A stretch of DNA of 64,000 nt from NCBI RefSeq assembly GCF_030813715.1, contig NZ_JAUSUZ010000001.1, forward strand, positions 1,736,001-1,800,000, written 5' to 3'. The notes beneath the pieces are model-generated. The model ran no database searches. It worked only from the letters and a program-made list of their open reading frames with translations, and was not told where the DNA came from. Shown here piece after piece: positions 1 through 8,770 of this stretch; positions within the stretch are counted from its first letter, which is position 1, and each line of letters opens with the position of its first letter. The translations under genes were made by a program, and so were the position numbers. This stretch comes from Catenuloplanes indicus (GTDB taxonomy: Bacteria; Actinomycetota; Actinomycetes; Mycobacteriales; Micromonosporaceae).

Positions 1-398
1 GCGGGCCGACCTCGCCGCGATGGACCTGGCGGTGATCTGCGGGTCAGGACCAGCGCCTGGGCACCCGCCGTGACGATGCCGCCCCTGACGTACGCCGTGC
101 GTCACGACTCGATCCTCAAGGCCGGTGACGTGGAGGAGTCGTACGCGGCGATCGGCGCGGACGACAAGGGCATAGGGGGGGGGCGGACACCATCCAGCAG
201 ATCGCCGCCTCGGTGGGATTCGCAAGCCGTCACAGTTCACCCGCGACCACCGGCGTTCCTTCGGCGCGTCGCCCCGGGCGGACTCTCCCAGCGCCCGCGG
301 GCCGCGACCGTACCCCGGCCGCGCGGCAACCGGCCGAGCCCGCACCCCGGAGCAGCCCCCGGCCGGTACCGCCGGCTGACACCGGCCTCGACCATCCA
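1..398 (+). pseudogene. Decayed stretch with AraC-type HTH remnant
   Basis: No intact gene is visible in the first 398 bases. Around 187-380 the plus strand reads as the last helix-turn-helix of an AraC/GlxA-type regulator, but only across a frame change: DTIQQIAASVGFA in one frame continues as KPSQFTRDHRRSFGASP in another. A run of ten G at about 174-183 lies just upstream and may be a second frame break. The segment before it (about 82-170) reads LTYAVRHDSILKAGDVEESY but matches nothing I recognise. I read the region as the tail of a disrupted regulator, or gene debris. A sequencing error in the G run is possible. Confidence 0.45.
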
Positions 399-1856
399 TC
401 AGGCGGCCGCCGGCGTCCCGGCGGCTCCGATGTGGTCATTGAGGACCCAGCGGCGGCGTCCCCGGTGCTTGGCCTGGTACATGGCCGCGTCGGCGGCGCG
501 CAGCACGGTCGCGGCGCTGTCCGGCAGGTCGTGGCCGTAGGAGGCGATGCCGATGCTGACGCCGACGGTGAGGCCGGTGCCGCGGAACGGCACGGGCCGG
601 GCGACCTGGTCGAGGACTCGCTCGGCGAGCTGCGTCGCGGCGGTGGCGTCCAGGCCGGGGCAGAGCAGCACGAACTCGTCGCCGCCGAGCCGGGCGACGA
701 GGTCGGTGCCGCGCACGGTCTCGCTGAGGCGTGCGGCGATCGCGGTGAGCACGGCGTCGCCGGCCTCGTGGCCGTGGGTGTCGTTGACCTCCTTGAAGCC
801 GTCGAGGTCGCAGTAGAGCAGGGCGACGGGCCCGCCGGTGAGGGTGCCGGTGAGCCGGTCGTCGAGCACGGTACGGTTCGCCAGGCCGGTGAGCGGGTCG
901 TGGTGGGCCTGGTACGCCAGCTGCGCCTGGGCGTGCTCCTGCTCGCGCACCGCGATGGTGAACCGGGCGAGCACGAAACCGGCGCAGACGGCGGTGGCGA
1001 TCAATGCGATGAGCCGCTCCCGGCTGACGCCGCCCTCCAGCACGGTCAGGGCGGGCGCGGTCATCAGCGCCAGGCCGAGGAACACCACGCGCGCCGGGTG
1101 CAGGGCGGACACCGCCGGGTTCGGGCGGGTCAGCTCGGCGTGGCCGGTGTGCAGCCGGGCGGCGACGATGAGCGCGACGCCGAACATGATCAGCGGGGTG
1201 CCGATCCGGGCGACGTCGAAGTCGGGCAGCCAGGCCGGCACGACGTTCAGGCTCAGGTCCACCGTCAGGTACAGCATCGGCAGCGCCAGCAGCAGACGCG
1301 TGGGTACGCCGCGCGCGCCCGGGGACAGGGCGATGATCAGGGTGGCGGCCAGCAGGACGACGTCCCCGAGCGGGTAGAGCGCCGGGATGACGTTCTCCAG
1401 CACGCTGTAGGCGGGATCGAACAACGGCTCGACGATGAACCGCCAGATCGCCGCGGCGGCGGCCATGGTCAGCGTCAGCGCGTCCAGGACGGCCCCGCGC
1501 ATCCGCCCGGCCGCGCGCCGGCGGGCCATGCCGAGCAGGGCGGCGGCGATGACCGGGTAGCCGGACAGCCAGAACAGGTGGCCCAGGTACCGCCAGACGC
1601 CGGACTCGTACAGGTAGGAGACGGTGTTGGCGACGTCACCGGCGAACCACAGGGTGGCCGCCACGGCGACCAGGACCCACGGGCGGCGGGGCGTGCCGCT
1701 CTCCCGGCGCAGCGCGGCGATCCAGGCGACGGCGCACAGGGCGAGGTAACCGATCAGGTAGACGACGATGCCCACGGTATGGTTCCAGAGGGCGATCGAC
1801 GCCGATGCCAGGATCGCCGCGGTCGCGACCAGCCCGTACGCCGACTTGTTCTGCAC
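399..1856 (-). CDS. Membrane-anchored diguanylate cyclase (GGDEF)
   Basis: A 485-aa protein that should make cyclic di-GMP from two GTP at the inner face of the membrane. The first ~300 residues are a run of hydrophobic helices without a recognised sensory domain such as MHYT. A short linker rich in Q, H and E (near HDPLTGLANR) leads into the GGDEF domain, with the intact motif GGDEF near residue 391. An RxxD (RGTD) sits exactly five residues before it, the usual product-inhibition I-site. No EAL domain follows, so it is a synthase only. The start is GTG at 1856. It is transcribed divergently from the AraC gene at 2221. The input signal is unknown. Confidence 0.88.
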   Translation of the reverse strand: MQNKSAYGLVATAAILASASIALWNHTVGIVVYLIGYLALCAVAWIAALRRESGTPRRPWVLVAVAATLWFAGDVANTVSYLYESGVWRYLGHLFWLSGYPVIAAALLGMARRRAAGRMRGAVLDALTLTMAAAAAIWRFIVEPLFDPAYSVLENVIPALYPLGDVVLLAATLIIALSPGARGVPTRLLLALPMLYLTVDLSLNVVPAWLPDFDVARIGTPLIMFGVALIVAARLHTGHAELTRPNPAVSALHPARVVFLGLALMTAPALTVLEGGVSRERLIALIATAVCAGFVLARFTIAVREQEHAQAQLAYQAHHDPLTGLANRTVLDDRLTGTLTGGPVALLYCDLDGFKEVNDTHGHEAGDAVLTAIAARLSETVRGTDLVARLGGDEFVLLCPGLDATAATQLAERVLDQVARPVPFRGTGLTVGVSIGIASYGHDLPDSAATVLRAADAAMYQAKHRGRRRWVLNDHIGAAGTPAAA

Positions 1857-2220
1857 AGGTGAGGCTGTCGGCGGAAACAGCGGCCGGCTGAGCGGATGTG
1901 ACCGGCCGCACGGCCGGGGCCGGGCCTCGGCTCGGGCGGGTCGGCGGTCTCCAGCAGGCGAGCCGGTTGTGCAACGGTGGTGAGTGCCGCGGGCGCGAGG
2001 GCGGTGACAACGGCTCGGCGTAGCGTGATTGCGCTCCCGGTGCCGGTGCGTGGGGACCCCGGTTCATCGGCCGCGACGGCCCGGGGAAAGCATGTGGCGT
2101 GCCGGTCTCCGCCCGTTTGGGTGGACACGGTCCACCGGGTGGTTGGCCGGCCCGCGGGACGCTGTGGTTCCCTCGTGATGGTCGTGACCGCACTGAATGG
2201 TCCGCCGCGGGGGGAGGAGC
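1857..2220. other. Intergenic region between divergent genes
   Basis: These 364 bases separate the divergent GGDEF and AraC genes and must hold both promoters. I see no convincing coding capacity and no clear -35/-10 pair. The only structured element is the inverted repeat listed separately at 2120-2136. Confidence 0.5.
2120..2136. promoter_or_regulatory. Inverted repeat, possible operator of the AraC gene
   Basis: GGTGGAC-ACG-GTCCACC is a perfect 7-bp inverted repeat with a 3-bp centre, 84 bp before the AraC start. AraC-family proteins usually bind direct repeats, so the binding partner could be another regulator. The operator role is inferred only from symmetry and position. Confidence 0.35.
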
Positions 2221-3093
2221 ATGACGACCGCGTTCGACGCGTTCCGGCGGCGCTGGGACGAGATGATGGGCGAGGGCTACCGGCTGCCGGCGTTCACACC
2301 GGCGACCGTCGCGGGCTGGCGCGGGGTGGACCCGCTGGCCCGGATCGACGACGTCATGGTCAGCCGGATGGACCGTGCGCCCGTGATCAGCACCGTGGGC
2401 ATGCCCGCGGACACCACGGACCGTGCCCGGCTGTGGATCGTGCGGCACGGCGGCTGGACGCTGCACGATCCGCGGCGGGAGACCGCGCTGACCGTACGAA
2501 CCGGGCAGTTCCTGCTGCACCACGGCGCGACGAGCCGGTTCGTCTCCGCGCCCGGCACCAGTTCGCTGCACCTGACGTTCCCGGCCGTCGGCTTCGATCC
2601 GCGTCCGGTGCGCGGCTCGGCGCTGACGCCCGAGGTCCGGCTGGTCGCGGCGCACGCCGAGATGCTGCACCTGACCTTCGCCGGCCTCGGGCCCGCCGGG
2701 TCCCGGGCGGCCCGGGACACGCTGGTCGAGCTGGCCCGGGCCGTGCCCCGGGGCGGCTTCGACGACGCGGAGCCGCGGCTGGCGCCCGCGCTGGCCGAGG
2801 CCGCGAAGCGACTCGCCGACGAGCGACTGGCCGATCGCGGCCTCACCCCGGCGATGCTGGCCCGGGAGTTCCACGTCTCGCTGCGTACCCTGCAGCGGGC
2901 GTTCGCCGGATCCGGCACGAGCGTGGCCGGGTACATCCGGGACCGGCGGCTGGAACGGGCCCGCGGTGACGTCATCGCCGGCCGCCTGACCGTCACGGAG
3001 ATCGCGGCACGCTGGCACTTCACCGACGGCAGCCACCTGACCCGGGCGTACAAGCGGCGCTACGGCCACGCGCCGAGCGCTGTCCGCCGGTGA
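2221..3093 (+). CDS. AraC-family transcriptional regulator
   Basis: A 290-aa DNA-binding regulator. Residues 1-~170 form a cupin-like ligand-binding domain of the AraC_binding_2 type. The C-terminal ~100 residues hold the two helix-turn-helix units, seen in LTPAMLAREFHVSLRTLQRAF and in the second unit TEIAARWHFTDGSHLTRAYK, ending in YGHAPS. The start at 2221 is chosen because GGGGGAGGAG lies immediately upstream; an in-frame GTG at 2197 lacks such a site. The next gene (SDR, minus) converges on it with a 25-bp gap. The target genes and ligand cannot be told from sequence. Confidence 0.9.
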   Translation: MTTAFDAFRRRWDEMMGEGYRLPAFTPATVAGWRGVDPLARIDDVMVSRMDRAPVISTVGMPADTTDRARLWIVRHGGWTLHDPRRETALTVRTGQFLLHHGATSRFVSAPGTSSLHLTFPAVGFDPRPVRGSALTPEVRLVAAHAEMLHLTFAGLGPAGSRAARDTLVELARAVPRGGFDDAEPRLAPALAEAAKRLADERLADRGLTPAMLAREFHVSLRTLQRAFAGSGTSVAGYIRDRRLERARGDVIAGRLTVTEIAARWHFTDGSHLTRAYKRRYGHAPSAVRR

Positions 3094-3118
3094 CGCCGTC
3101 GATGTCCCGGATCAGCCG

Positions 3119-3838
3119 TCACCGGCTCGGCGCGGTGTACCGATCCGAGAGCCGCACCGGGCTGTCGTCGAGGTCGTGGTAGTAGATGTCCGCCTCGGTG
3201 CGGTCCGTGTGCGCCGACCAGTACTGCTCGGCGATGACGTCCGGCGCGGAGCCGGCCCGGCCCTGGCCGATGTTGGCGGCGATCGACACGTGGGCGGCGT
3301 GCACGCCGGTCCCGGCCAGTCCGGCGTGCAGGTTCAGGGCGTAGCTGCGCAGCGCGGTGACCGCGATGCTGACGTTCGCGATCTGCGGGACGATCATGCG
3401 GCTGGACACCGCGCCGGCGGTCAGCAGAATGGTGCCGGAACCTCGCGCGATCATGCCGGGCAGCACCTGCTGTACGGCCGCGACGCTGCCGTACAGGTGC
3501 AGTTCGATGTGCGGCGCCAGCGACTCCACCGAGGTGTCCGCCGCGTCGGTGAACGGCGCGGCGGCAAGGTCGGCCGGGCGCGGCGTCGGCGAGAACTCCA
3601 GCACCTCGATCGGCCCGAGCTGCTCCTCCGCGTCGGCCAGCGCCCGGGTCAGTGCCGCCCGGTCGGTGATGTCCGCCGGGAAGACACCCACCCGGACGCC
3701 GGTGATGCCGGCGGCGATGGCATCGAGCGCGTCCCGGTCCCGGGCGATCAGGGCGACGTCGAGACCTTCGGCGGCGAAGCGCGTGGCGATGGCGCGGCCC
3801 AGCAGGGAACCCGCGCCGACGATGGCGATGACACTCAT
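3119..3838 (-). CDS. SDR-fold protein lacking the catalytic YxxxK
   Basis: A 239-aa protein with the Rossmann fold of short-chain dehydrogenases. The N-terminus IVGAGSLLGRAIATRFAAEG is a glycine-rich dinucleotide loop, and VFPADITDRAAL is the usual adenine-site segment. Where the family carries Tyr-x3-Lys, this protein reads ANVSIAVTALRSYAL, with no Tyr-Lys pair, although the preceding serine region (VSSRM) is present. It may bind NAD(P) without classical reductase chemistry. SDR-like proteins with a GAGxGLG loop that also lack the pair are known. It is convergent with the AraC gene and divergent from the SARP regulator at 4095. The role is unknown. Confidence 0.75.
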   Translation of the reverse strand: MSVIAIVGAGSLLGRAIATRFAAEGLDVALIARDRDALDAIAAGITGVRVGVFPADITDRAALTRALADAEEQLGPIEVLEFSPTPRPADLAAAPFTDAADTSVESLAPHIELHLYGSVAAVQQVLPGMIARGSGTILLTAGAVSSRMIVPQIANVSIAVTALRSYALNLHAGLAGTGVHAAHVSIAANIGQGRAGSAPDVIAEQYWSAHTDRTEADIYYHDLDDSPVRLSDRYTAPSR

Positions 3839-4094
3839 GGCCGGAAATCTAGAGAGCCGGCCGGGGTGCGGGCTTGGATCCGCGCGTCAGGCGCCCGGCA
3901 CATTCGCGACAGCCGCCCGGCGGGACGCCGCCGCGGACCGGGGCGGGCCGCCCCCGTCTGACCTGTGCCGGCCCGTCCACGGTTCGCGCTGGAAAGCGTG
4001 ATCAGCGTGGTGTCGAGTGTGGTCCCGTACCGTTAACGAAAAGTTGTCGCCCGGCGCGCGACGACCTGACGGCATACGTGGACGGGAGGTCGCG

Positions 4095-6857
4095 GTGGAG
4101 GTCCGCCTGCTGGGTCCGGTGGAGATCTGGGCGGACGGCCGTTCGGCCGAGCTCGGTCCACCGCAGCGACGGCACACGCTGGCGGCCCTGGCGGTCGACG
4201 CCGGGCGCCCGGTCACCATCGAGACGCTGGCCGCGCGGGTGTGGGACGAACCGCCGCCGAAGGCCGCCCGGGTCCTGCAGGTGCACATCACCCATCTGCG
4301 GCGGCTGCTGGCCTCGGCCGCGGGCGAGCCACCGGCCCGGCTGGTCCGGCGCTCCAGCGGCTACGTCCTCGACATCGCGCCCGAGCGGGTCGACGTCCAC
4401 CGGTTCGCCGACCAGGTCCGGCGTGCCCGCGACGCCGCACCGGCCGAGGCGCTGACGCTGCTGCGCACGACCCGCTCCTGGTGGCGCGGCACACCGCTGA
4501 CGGGGCTGACCGGGCAGTGGGTGGAGCGCTTCCGGCACACCTACCGGGAGCAGTATCTCGCCGCCACGGTGGCCTGGGGGCTGGCCGAGCTGCGCGACGG
4601 CGACCCGCTCGCGGTGCTCGGGCCGCTGGCCGAACTCGCGGCCGAACACCCGCTGACCGAGCCGCTGGCCGACGTGCTGATCCGTGCGTACGTCGCGGCG
4701 GGGCGGCCCGCCGACGCACTGGCCTACTACGCCGAGTTCCGCGGCCGGCTCGCCGACGAGCTGGGCGTCGACCCGAGTGCCGGGCTGCGGGAACTGCACC
4801 GGGCCGTCCTGCGCGGCACACCGGTGGAGCCGCAGGAGAACGCCGCGACGCCGGCTCAGTTGCCGGCCGACGTGCCCGGCTTCGCCGGCCGCACGCCGGC
4901 CATGCGCACTCTGGACGAGCTGCTCAGCGAGACCGCGATGGCCGTCGCGGTGGTGTCCGGCACGGCCGGGGTGGGCAAGACCGCGCTGGCCGTGCACTGG
5001 TCGCACGCGGTGCGGTCCCGGTTCCCGGACGGCCAGATCTTCGTGAGCCTGCGCGGCTTCGGCCCCACCGGGCAGGTGGTCTCCCCGCAGGAGGCGCTGC
5101 GCGGGCTGCTCGACGCGCTCGGCGTGGCACCCGGGCGGGTACCGGCCACGCTCGACGCGCAGGCGGCGCTGTACCGCAGCGTGGTGGCCGGCCGGCGGAT
5201 GCTCGTCGTGCTGGACAACGCCCGCGACGTCGAGCAGGTCCGGCCGCTGCTGCCGGGCACCGCCACGGTCGTCGTCGTGGTGACCAGCCGGGCACAGCTC
5301 ACCGGCCTGCTGGCCGACGGCGCGTCCGCCGTACCCCTGGATCTGCTGTCCCGGGCGGAAGCCGAGGAGCTGCTGACCAACCGGCTCGGAGCGGCGGCCG
5401 TCGCGCAGCGCGACGCCCTCGACCAGGTCATCACGGCCTGTGCCCGGCTGCCGCTGGCACTGAGCATCGCCGCGGCCCGCACCCGGCAGACGAACTTCCC
5501 GCTGAGCGCGCTCGCCGCCGAGCTCGACGAGGCCAGCGACCGGCTGAACGCGCTGGAGGTCGGCGATCCGGCCGGTGACGTCCGGGCCGTCCTCTCCTGG
5601 TCGTACGCCGCGCTGAGCGAACCCGCGGCCCGGCTGTTCCGGCTGCTCGGGCTGGCCGTCGGACCCGACATCGACACGCCCGCCCTGACCGGCCTGGCCG
5701 GGCTGCCCGAACGCGGCCTCCGCACCCCACTGCGCGAACTGACCAGGGCGAACCTGGTGACCGAGTACGCCCCCGGCCGCTACACGCTGCACGACCTGCT
5801 GCGCGAGTACGCCGCCGAACTCGCCCGCCGCGACGACGCCGAGGACGTCCGGCGCGCGGCCACCGTCCGGCTGCTCGACCACTACACCCATTCCGCGTAC
5901 GCGGCCGACCGCCTGCTCAACCCGCCTCGCGAGGCCATCCTGCTGCCCCTCGGCACGCCCGCCGCCGGTGCGTCCCCGCAGCGGTTCGCCGACCTCGACG
6001 CGGCGATGACCTGGCTCGGCGAGCACCACGCCGTGCTGGTCGCCGCGCGCCGGCACGCCGCCGGGACCGGGCTCGACCGGCTCGCCTGGCAGCTCGCCTG
6101 GGCGCTGGACACCTACTCCTCCCGGAAGGGCCACCTGCACGACCAGCTCGAGTCGTGGCAGACCGCCATCGGGTGCGCCGCCCGCCTCGGCGAGCTCCCG
6201 GCCCGCGCCTACGCGCACCGCAACCTGTCGCAGGCCGATATCAAGCTCGGCCGCTGGAGCGAGGCGAACGACAACCTCACGCACGCGCTGGAGCTGTTCA
6301 CCACGCTGGGCGACCGGATCGGCCAGGCCCGCACGCAGCACCACCTCGCGTACCTGTGGGGCCAGCGCAAGGAGCCCGCGCCCGCGCTCGGCCACGCCAA
6401 GCAGGCCCTGGCCCTGTTCGCCGGCACCGGCGACCGGGCCGGCCAGGCCGAGGCGCTGAACGCGATCGGCTGGTACCACGCGATGCTCGGCGAGTTCGCG
6501 GACACCCTGACGTACTGCCGCCAGGCACTCGACATCTTCGAGGCCGACGGCGACCTGCACGGCGCCACCGGCACCTGGGACAGCCTCGGGTACGCCCACC
6601 ACCATCTCGGCCACCACGCCGAGGCCATCGACTGCTACCGGCAGGGCATCACGCTGGCCCGTACCCTCCAGCACGACTACTTCGTGGCCGAGCTGCTCGT
6701 CCACCTCGGTGACACGTACCTGGCGGACGGCCGGCCCGCGGACGCGCGGACCGCGTGGACGGAGGCCGAACAGCTGTTCACCGCGCTCGACCACCCGGGC
6801 GCCGCGGCCGTCCGCGACTCACTGCGCCATCTCGACGGGCAGGTGGGCACCGGCTGA
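4095..6857 (+). CDS. AfsR-like SARP regulator (BTAD, NB-ARC, TPR)
   Basis: A 920-aa regulator of the AfsR type. Residues 1-~95 are an OmpR-like winged helix, then a bacterial transcriptional activator (BTAD) domain to about 245. An NB-ARC/STAND ATPase follows, with P-loop GTAGVGKTALA near 288, Walker B MLVVLDNARD and CARLPLAL. TPR-like helices fill the last third (repeated alignments such as AEALNAIGWYHAMLGEF). The GTG at 4095 is taken as start because GGGAGG lies five bases before it; an ATG at 4017 would add 26 residues unlike the family. Such proteins activate secondary-metabolite or exoenzyme genes. The next gene is a cellulase, so that is a possible target, but this is inference. Confidence 0.88.
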   Translation: MEVRLLGPVEIWADGRSAELGPPQRRHTLAALAVDAGRPVTIETLAARVWDEPPPKAARVLQVHITHLRRLLASAAGEPPARLVRRSSGYVLDIAPERVDVHRFADQVRRARDAAPAEALTLLRTTRSWWRGTPLTGLTGQWVERFRHTYREQYLAATVAWGLAELRDGDPLAVLGPLAELAAEHPLTEPLADVLIRAYVAAGRPADALAYYAEFRGRLADELGVDPSAGLRELHRAVLRGTPVEPQENAATPAQLPADVPGFAGRTPAMRTLDELLSETAMAVAVVSGTAGVGKTALAVHWSHAVRSRFPDGQIFVSLRGFGPTGQVVSPQEALRGLLDALGVAPGRVPATLDAQAALYRSVVAGRRMLVVLDNARDVEQVRPLLPGTATVVVVVTSRAQLTGLLADGASAVPLDLLSRAEAEELLTNRLGAAAVAQRDALDQVITACARLPLALSIAAARTRQTNFPLSALAAELDEASDRLNALEVGDPAGDVRAVLSWSYAALSEPAARLFRLLGLAVGPDIDTPALTGLAGLPERGLRTPLRELTRANLVTEYAPGRYTLHDLLREYAAELARRDDAEDVRRAATVRLLDHYTHSAYAADRLLNPPREAILLPLGTPAAGASPQRFADLDAAMTWLGEHHAVLVAARRHAAGTGLDRLAWQLAWALDTYSSRKGHLHDQLESWQTAIGCAARLGELPARAYAHRNLSQADIKLGRWSEANDNLTHALELFTTLGDRIGQARTQHHLAYLWGQRKEPAPALGHAKQALALFAGTGDRAGQAEALNAIGWYHAMLGEFADTLTYCRQALDIFEADGDLHGATGTWDSLGYAHHHLGHHAEAIDCYRQGITLARTLQHDYFVAELLVHLGDTYLADGRPADARTAWTEAEQLFTALDHPGAAAVRDSLRHLDGQVGTG

Positions 6858-6920
6858 GCGGGCTCCACGCCGGCCCCGGCCGGTTGCGGCACCACCCACC
6901 ATTATTTTGATGTTCATCGA

Positions 6921-6949
6921 TTGACACCCCCGCATGCGGTGGCGAGACT
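6921..6949 (+). promoter_or_regulatory. Probable promoter of the GH5 cellulase
   Basis: TTGACA at 6921-6926 is followed after 17 bp by GAGACT at 6944-6949, a plausible housekeeping sigma -10 for an actinomycete. It lies about 70 bp before the cellulase start. I see no CebR-like 14-bp palindrome (TGGGAGCGCTCCCA type) in the gap. Confidence 0.5.
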
Positions 6950-7021
6950 CGTGGTCAGGCGCGCACCGGATTCCCACCGTCCGGTTCCCGCGCTTCGTGC
7001 CGTACGAGAGGGGAACCATCC

Positions 7022-8599
7022 ATGAGATCGCAAGCACGGAGGGTGGGGCTGGCGTTCGTCGCCGCCTCCGTGGCCTTCGCCGGCGCCGTGTACGGCGTCA
7101 CGAGACCGGCCGCCGCCGACGAGGCGGCCCCGCTGAGCGCCGCCGCACTTGTCGCCGGCATGGGCGCCGGCTGGAACCTGGGCAACCAGCTGGAAGCCAG
7201 CAACAACGGCATTCCCGGCGAGACCGCCTGGGGGAACCCGGTGGTGACCCAGAACCTGATCAACCGGGTGAAGGCGTCCGGGTTCAAGACCATCCGGATC
7301 CCCGTCTCCTACCTGGGCAAGATCGGCCCGGGCCCGGACCACACGGTCGACGCCGCGTGGCTGACCAGGATCGGCGAGGTCGTCGACTACGCATACGGCC
7401 AGGGCCTATACGTGGTGATCAACATGCACGGGGACGGCTACAAGACCGTCAACGGGTCCTGGCTGATCTGCGACGCGGCGGACCAGACCACCGTCCGGGC
7501 CAAGTACCAGAAGGTGTGGCAGCAGGTCGCGACGAAGTTCCGGGCCTACGACGAGCGCCTGATCCTGGAATCGATGAACGAGAACTTCGACGGCCAGTAC
7601 GGCGCACCCACCCAGCCGTGCTATTCCAACATCAACGCCTACAACCAGATCTTCGTCGACACGGTACGCCGTACCGGCGGCAACAACGCCTCCCGATGGT
7701 TGCTGGTCCCCGGCTGGAACACCAACATCGACTACACCGCGGGCAACTACGGTTTCGTCGTCCCCACCGACGCGTACCGGTCGCCCACCGTCCCTGCCGG
7801 CGAGCAGCGGCTCATGATCTCCGTCCACTACTACGACCCGTGGGACTTCACCGGGCAGGAGGACGGCGTCATCACGCAATGGGGGCCGCAGGCGACCGAC
7901 CCGGCCAAGACGTCGGCCTGGGGCCAGGAAGACCACCTGGACGCCCAGCTGAAGAAAACCCACGACGCCTTCGTCACGCGCGGCTATCCGGTGTTCGTCG
8001 GCGAGTACGGCTCGATCGACAAGACCACCTACGACGCGGCGAACAACACCTACCGCGCGGACTTCGCGCGCACGCTGGTGGCGACCGCGAAGAAGTACGG
8101 CGCGGCGACCGCCTACTGGGACAACGGCTGGAACGGGCAGCACGGGTTCGGGTTGTTCGACCGCAGCTCCGCCACGGTCACCCAGCAGGGCATCATCACG
8201 GCCATCATCAGCGCCGCCGGCGGCACCCAGCCGACACCCACCGCGACCACGTCACCCACGCGCACCGCCTCGCCGACGGCCGCTCCCGGCGCCTGCCGGG
8301 CGGTCAGCGCGGTCAGCGCGTGGAACACCGGGCTGACCAACAGCATCACCGTCACCAACACCGGCAGCACCGCGATCAACGGCTGGGCGCTGAGGTTCAC
8401 CCTCGCCACCGGACAGACCATCGTCGCCGGCTGGAGTGCCACCTACGCCCCCGCCACCGGCACCGTGACCGCCACCGACGCCGGCTACAACGGCACACTC
8501 GCGCCGGGCGCCTCCACCACGATCGGCTACCAGGCCGGCCACACCGGCAACGCGGCCGCCCCCACCGCCTTCGCCCTCAACGGCGCCACCTGCACCTGA
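7022..8599 (+). CDS. Secreted GH5 endoglucanase with CBM2
   Basis: A 525-aa exported beta-1,4-glucanase. An Arg-containing N-terminus and hydrophobic stretch ending near AAADEA (~33) form a signal peptide. The GH5 barrel runs ~35-395: it opens with GAGWNLGNQLEA, carries the acid/base Glu in LESMNENFD (~185) and the nucleophile Glu in VFVGEYGS (~328). A Thr/Pro linker (~400-423) leads to a cellulose-binding module of family 2, starting at CRAVSAVSAWNTG and closing with ALNGATCT, whose two Cys would form the end-to-end disulfide. The start has GAGAGGGGAA upstream. It acts outside the cell on cellulose. A hairpin follows the stop. Confidence 0.93.
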   Translation: MRSQARRVGLAFVAASVAFAGAVYGVTRPAAADEAAPLSAAALVAGMGAGWNLGNQLEASNNGIPGETAWGNPVVTQNLINRVKASGFKTIRIPVSYLGKIGPGPDHTVDAAWLTRIGEVVDYAYGQGLYVVINMHGDGYKTVNGSWLICDAADQTTVRAKYQKVWQQVATKFRAYDERLILESMNENFDGQYGAPTQPCYSNINAYNQIFVDTVRRTGGNNASRWLLVPGWNTNIDYTAGNYGFVVPTDAYRSPTVPAGEQRLMISVHYYDPWDFTGQEDGVITQWGPQATDPAKTSAWGQEDHLDAQLKKTHDAFVTRGYPVFVGEYGSIDKTTYDAANNTYRADFARTLVATAKKYGAATAYWDNGWNGQHGFGLFDRSSATVTQQGIITAIISAAGGTQPTPTATTSPTRTASPTAAPGACRAVSAVSAWNTGLTNSITVTNTGSTAINGWALRFTLATGQTIVAGWSATYAPATGTVTATDAGYNGTLAPGASTTIGYQAGHTGNAAAPTAFALNGATCT

Positions 8600-8607
8600 C
8601 CACGGCG

Positions 8608-8641
8608 ACGGGCCGGCGCCGGCACCACGGCACCGGCCCGT
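8608..8641 (+). terminator. Hairpin after the cellulase gene
   Basis: ACGGGCCGG at 8608-8616 pairs perfectly with CCGGCCCGT at 8633-8641, nine bases after the stop codon. There is no T tract, as is common in actinomycetes. It would separate the cellulase from the adenylating-enzyme operon. Confidence 0.55.
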
Positions 8642-8684
8642 CCCGCCGGGCGCGAGTCATGCGCGGCCAGTGGCTGCGCCCCGG

Positions 8685-8727
8685 TCAACGCGCGGCCAAC
8701 GTTCTTCCAACGCGTCGCTGGCAAGGT
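8685..8727 (+). promoter_or_regulatory. Candidate SARP operator and promoter of the E1-peptide-protease operon
   Basis: Three heptamers, TCAACGC (8685), CCAACGT (8696) and CCAACGC (8707), lie on the same strand with starts exactly 11 bp apart. A possible -10, CAAGGT (8722-8727), begins eight bases after the last heptamer. Direct heptameric repeats at 11-bp spacing, 8 bp before the -10, are the known layout for SARP activators such as DnrI and ActII-ORF4. The operon ends with a SARP gene (11258), the obvious candidate to bind here. The pattern is seen directly; the binding is inferred. Confidence 0.6.
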
Positions 8728-8770
8728 CATCCGCGGAGATCACCGGGGAGATCGGCAGAGCGGGGGAACG

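Noticed and set aside
213-1862. A 549-codon plus-strand frame opposite the GGDEF gene
   Set aside because: Low-complexity GGVQGD-type text without a domain. The opposite strand has the GGDEF and I-site motifs.
4002-6794. A 930-codon open frame on the minus strand opposite the SARP gene
   Set aside because: It is Gly/Gln/Arg-rich text with no domain pattern. The plus strand carries a full BTAD-NB-ARC-TPR protein, so this is a shadow caused by high GC at third positions.
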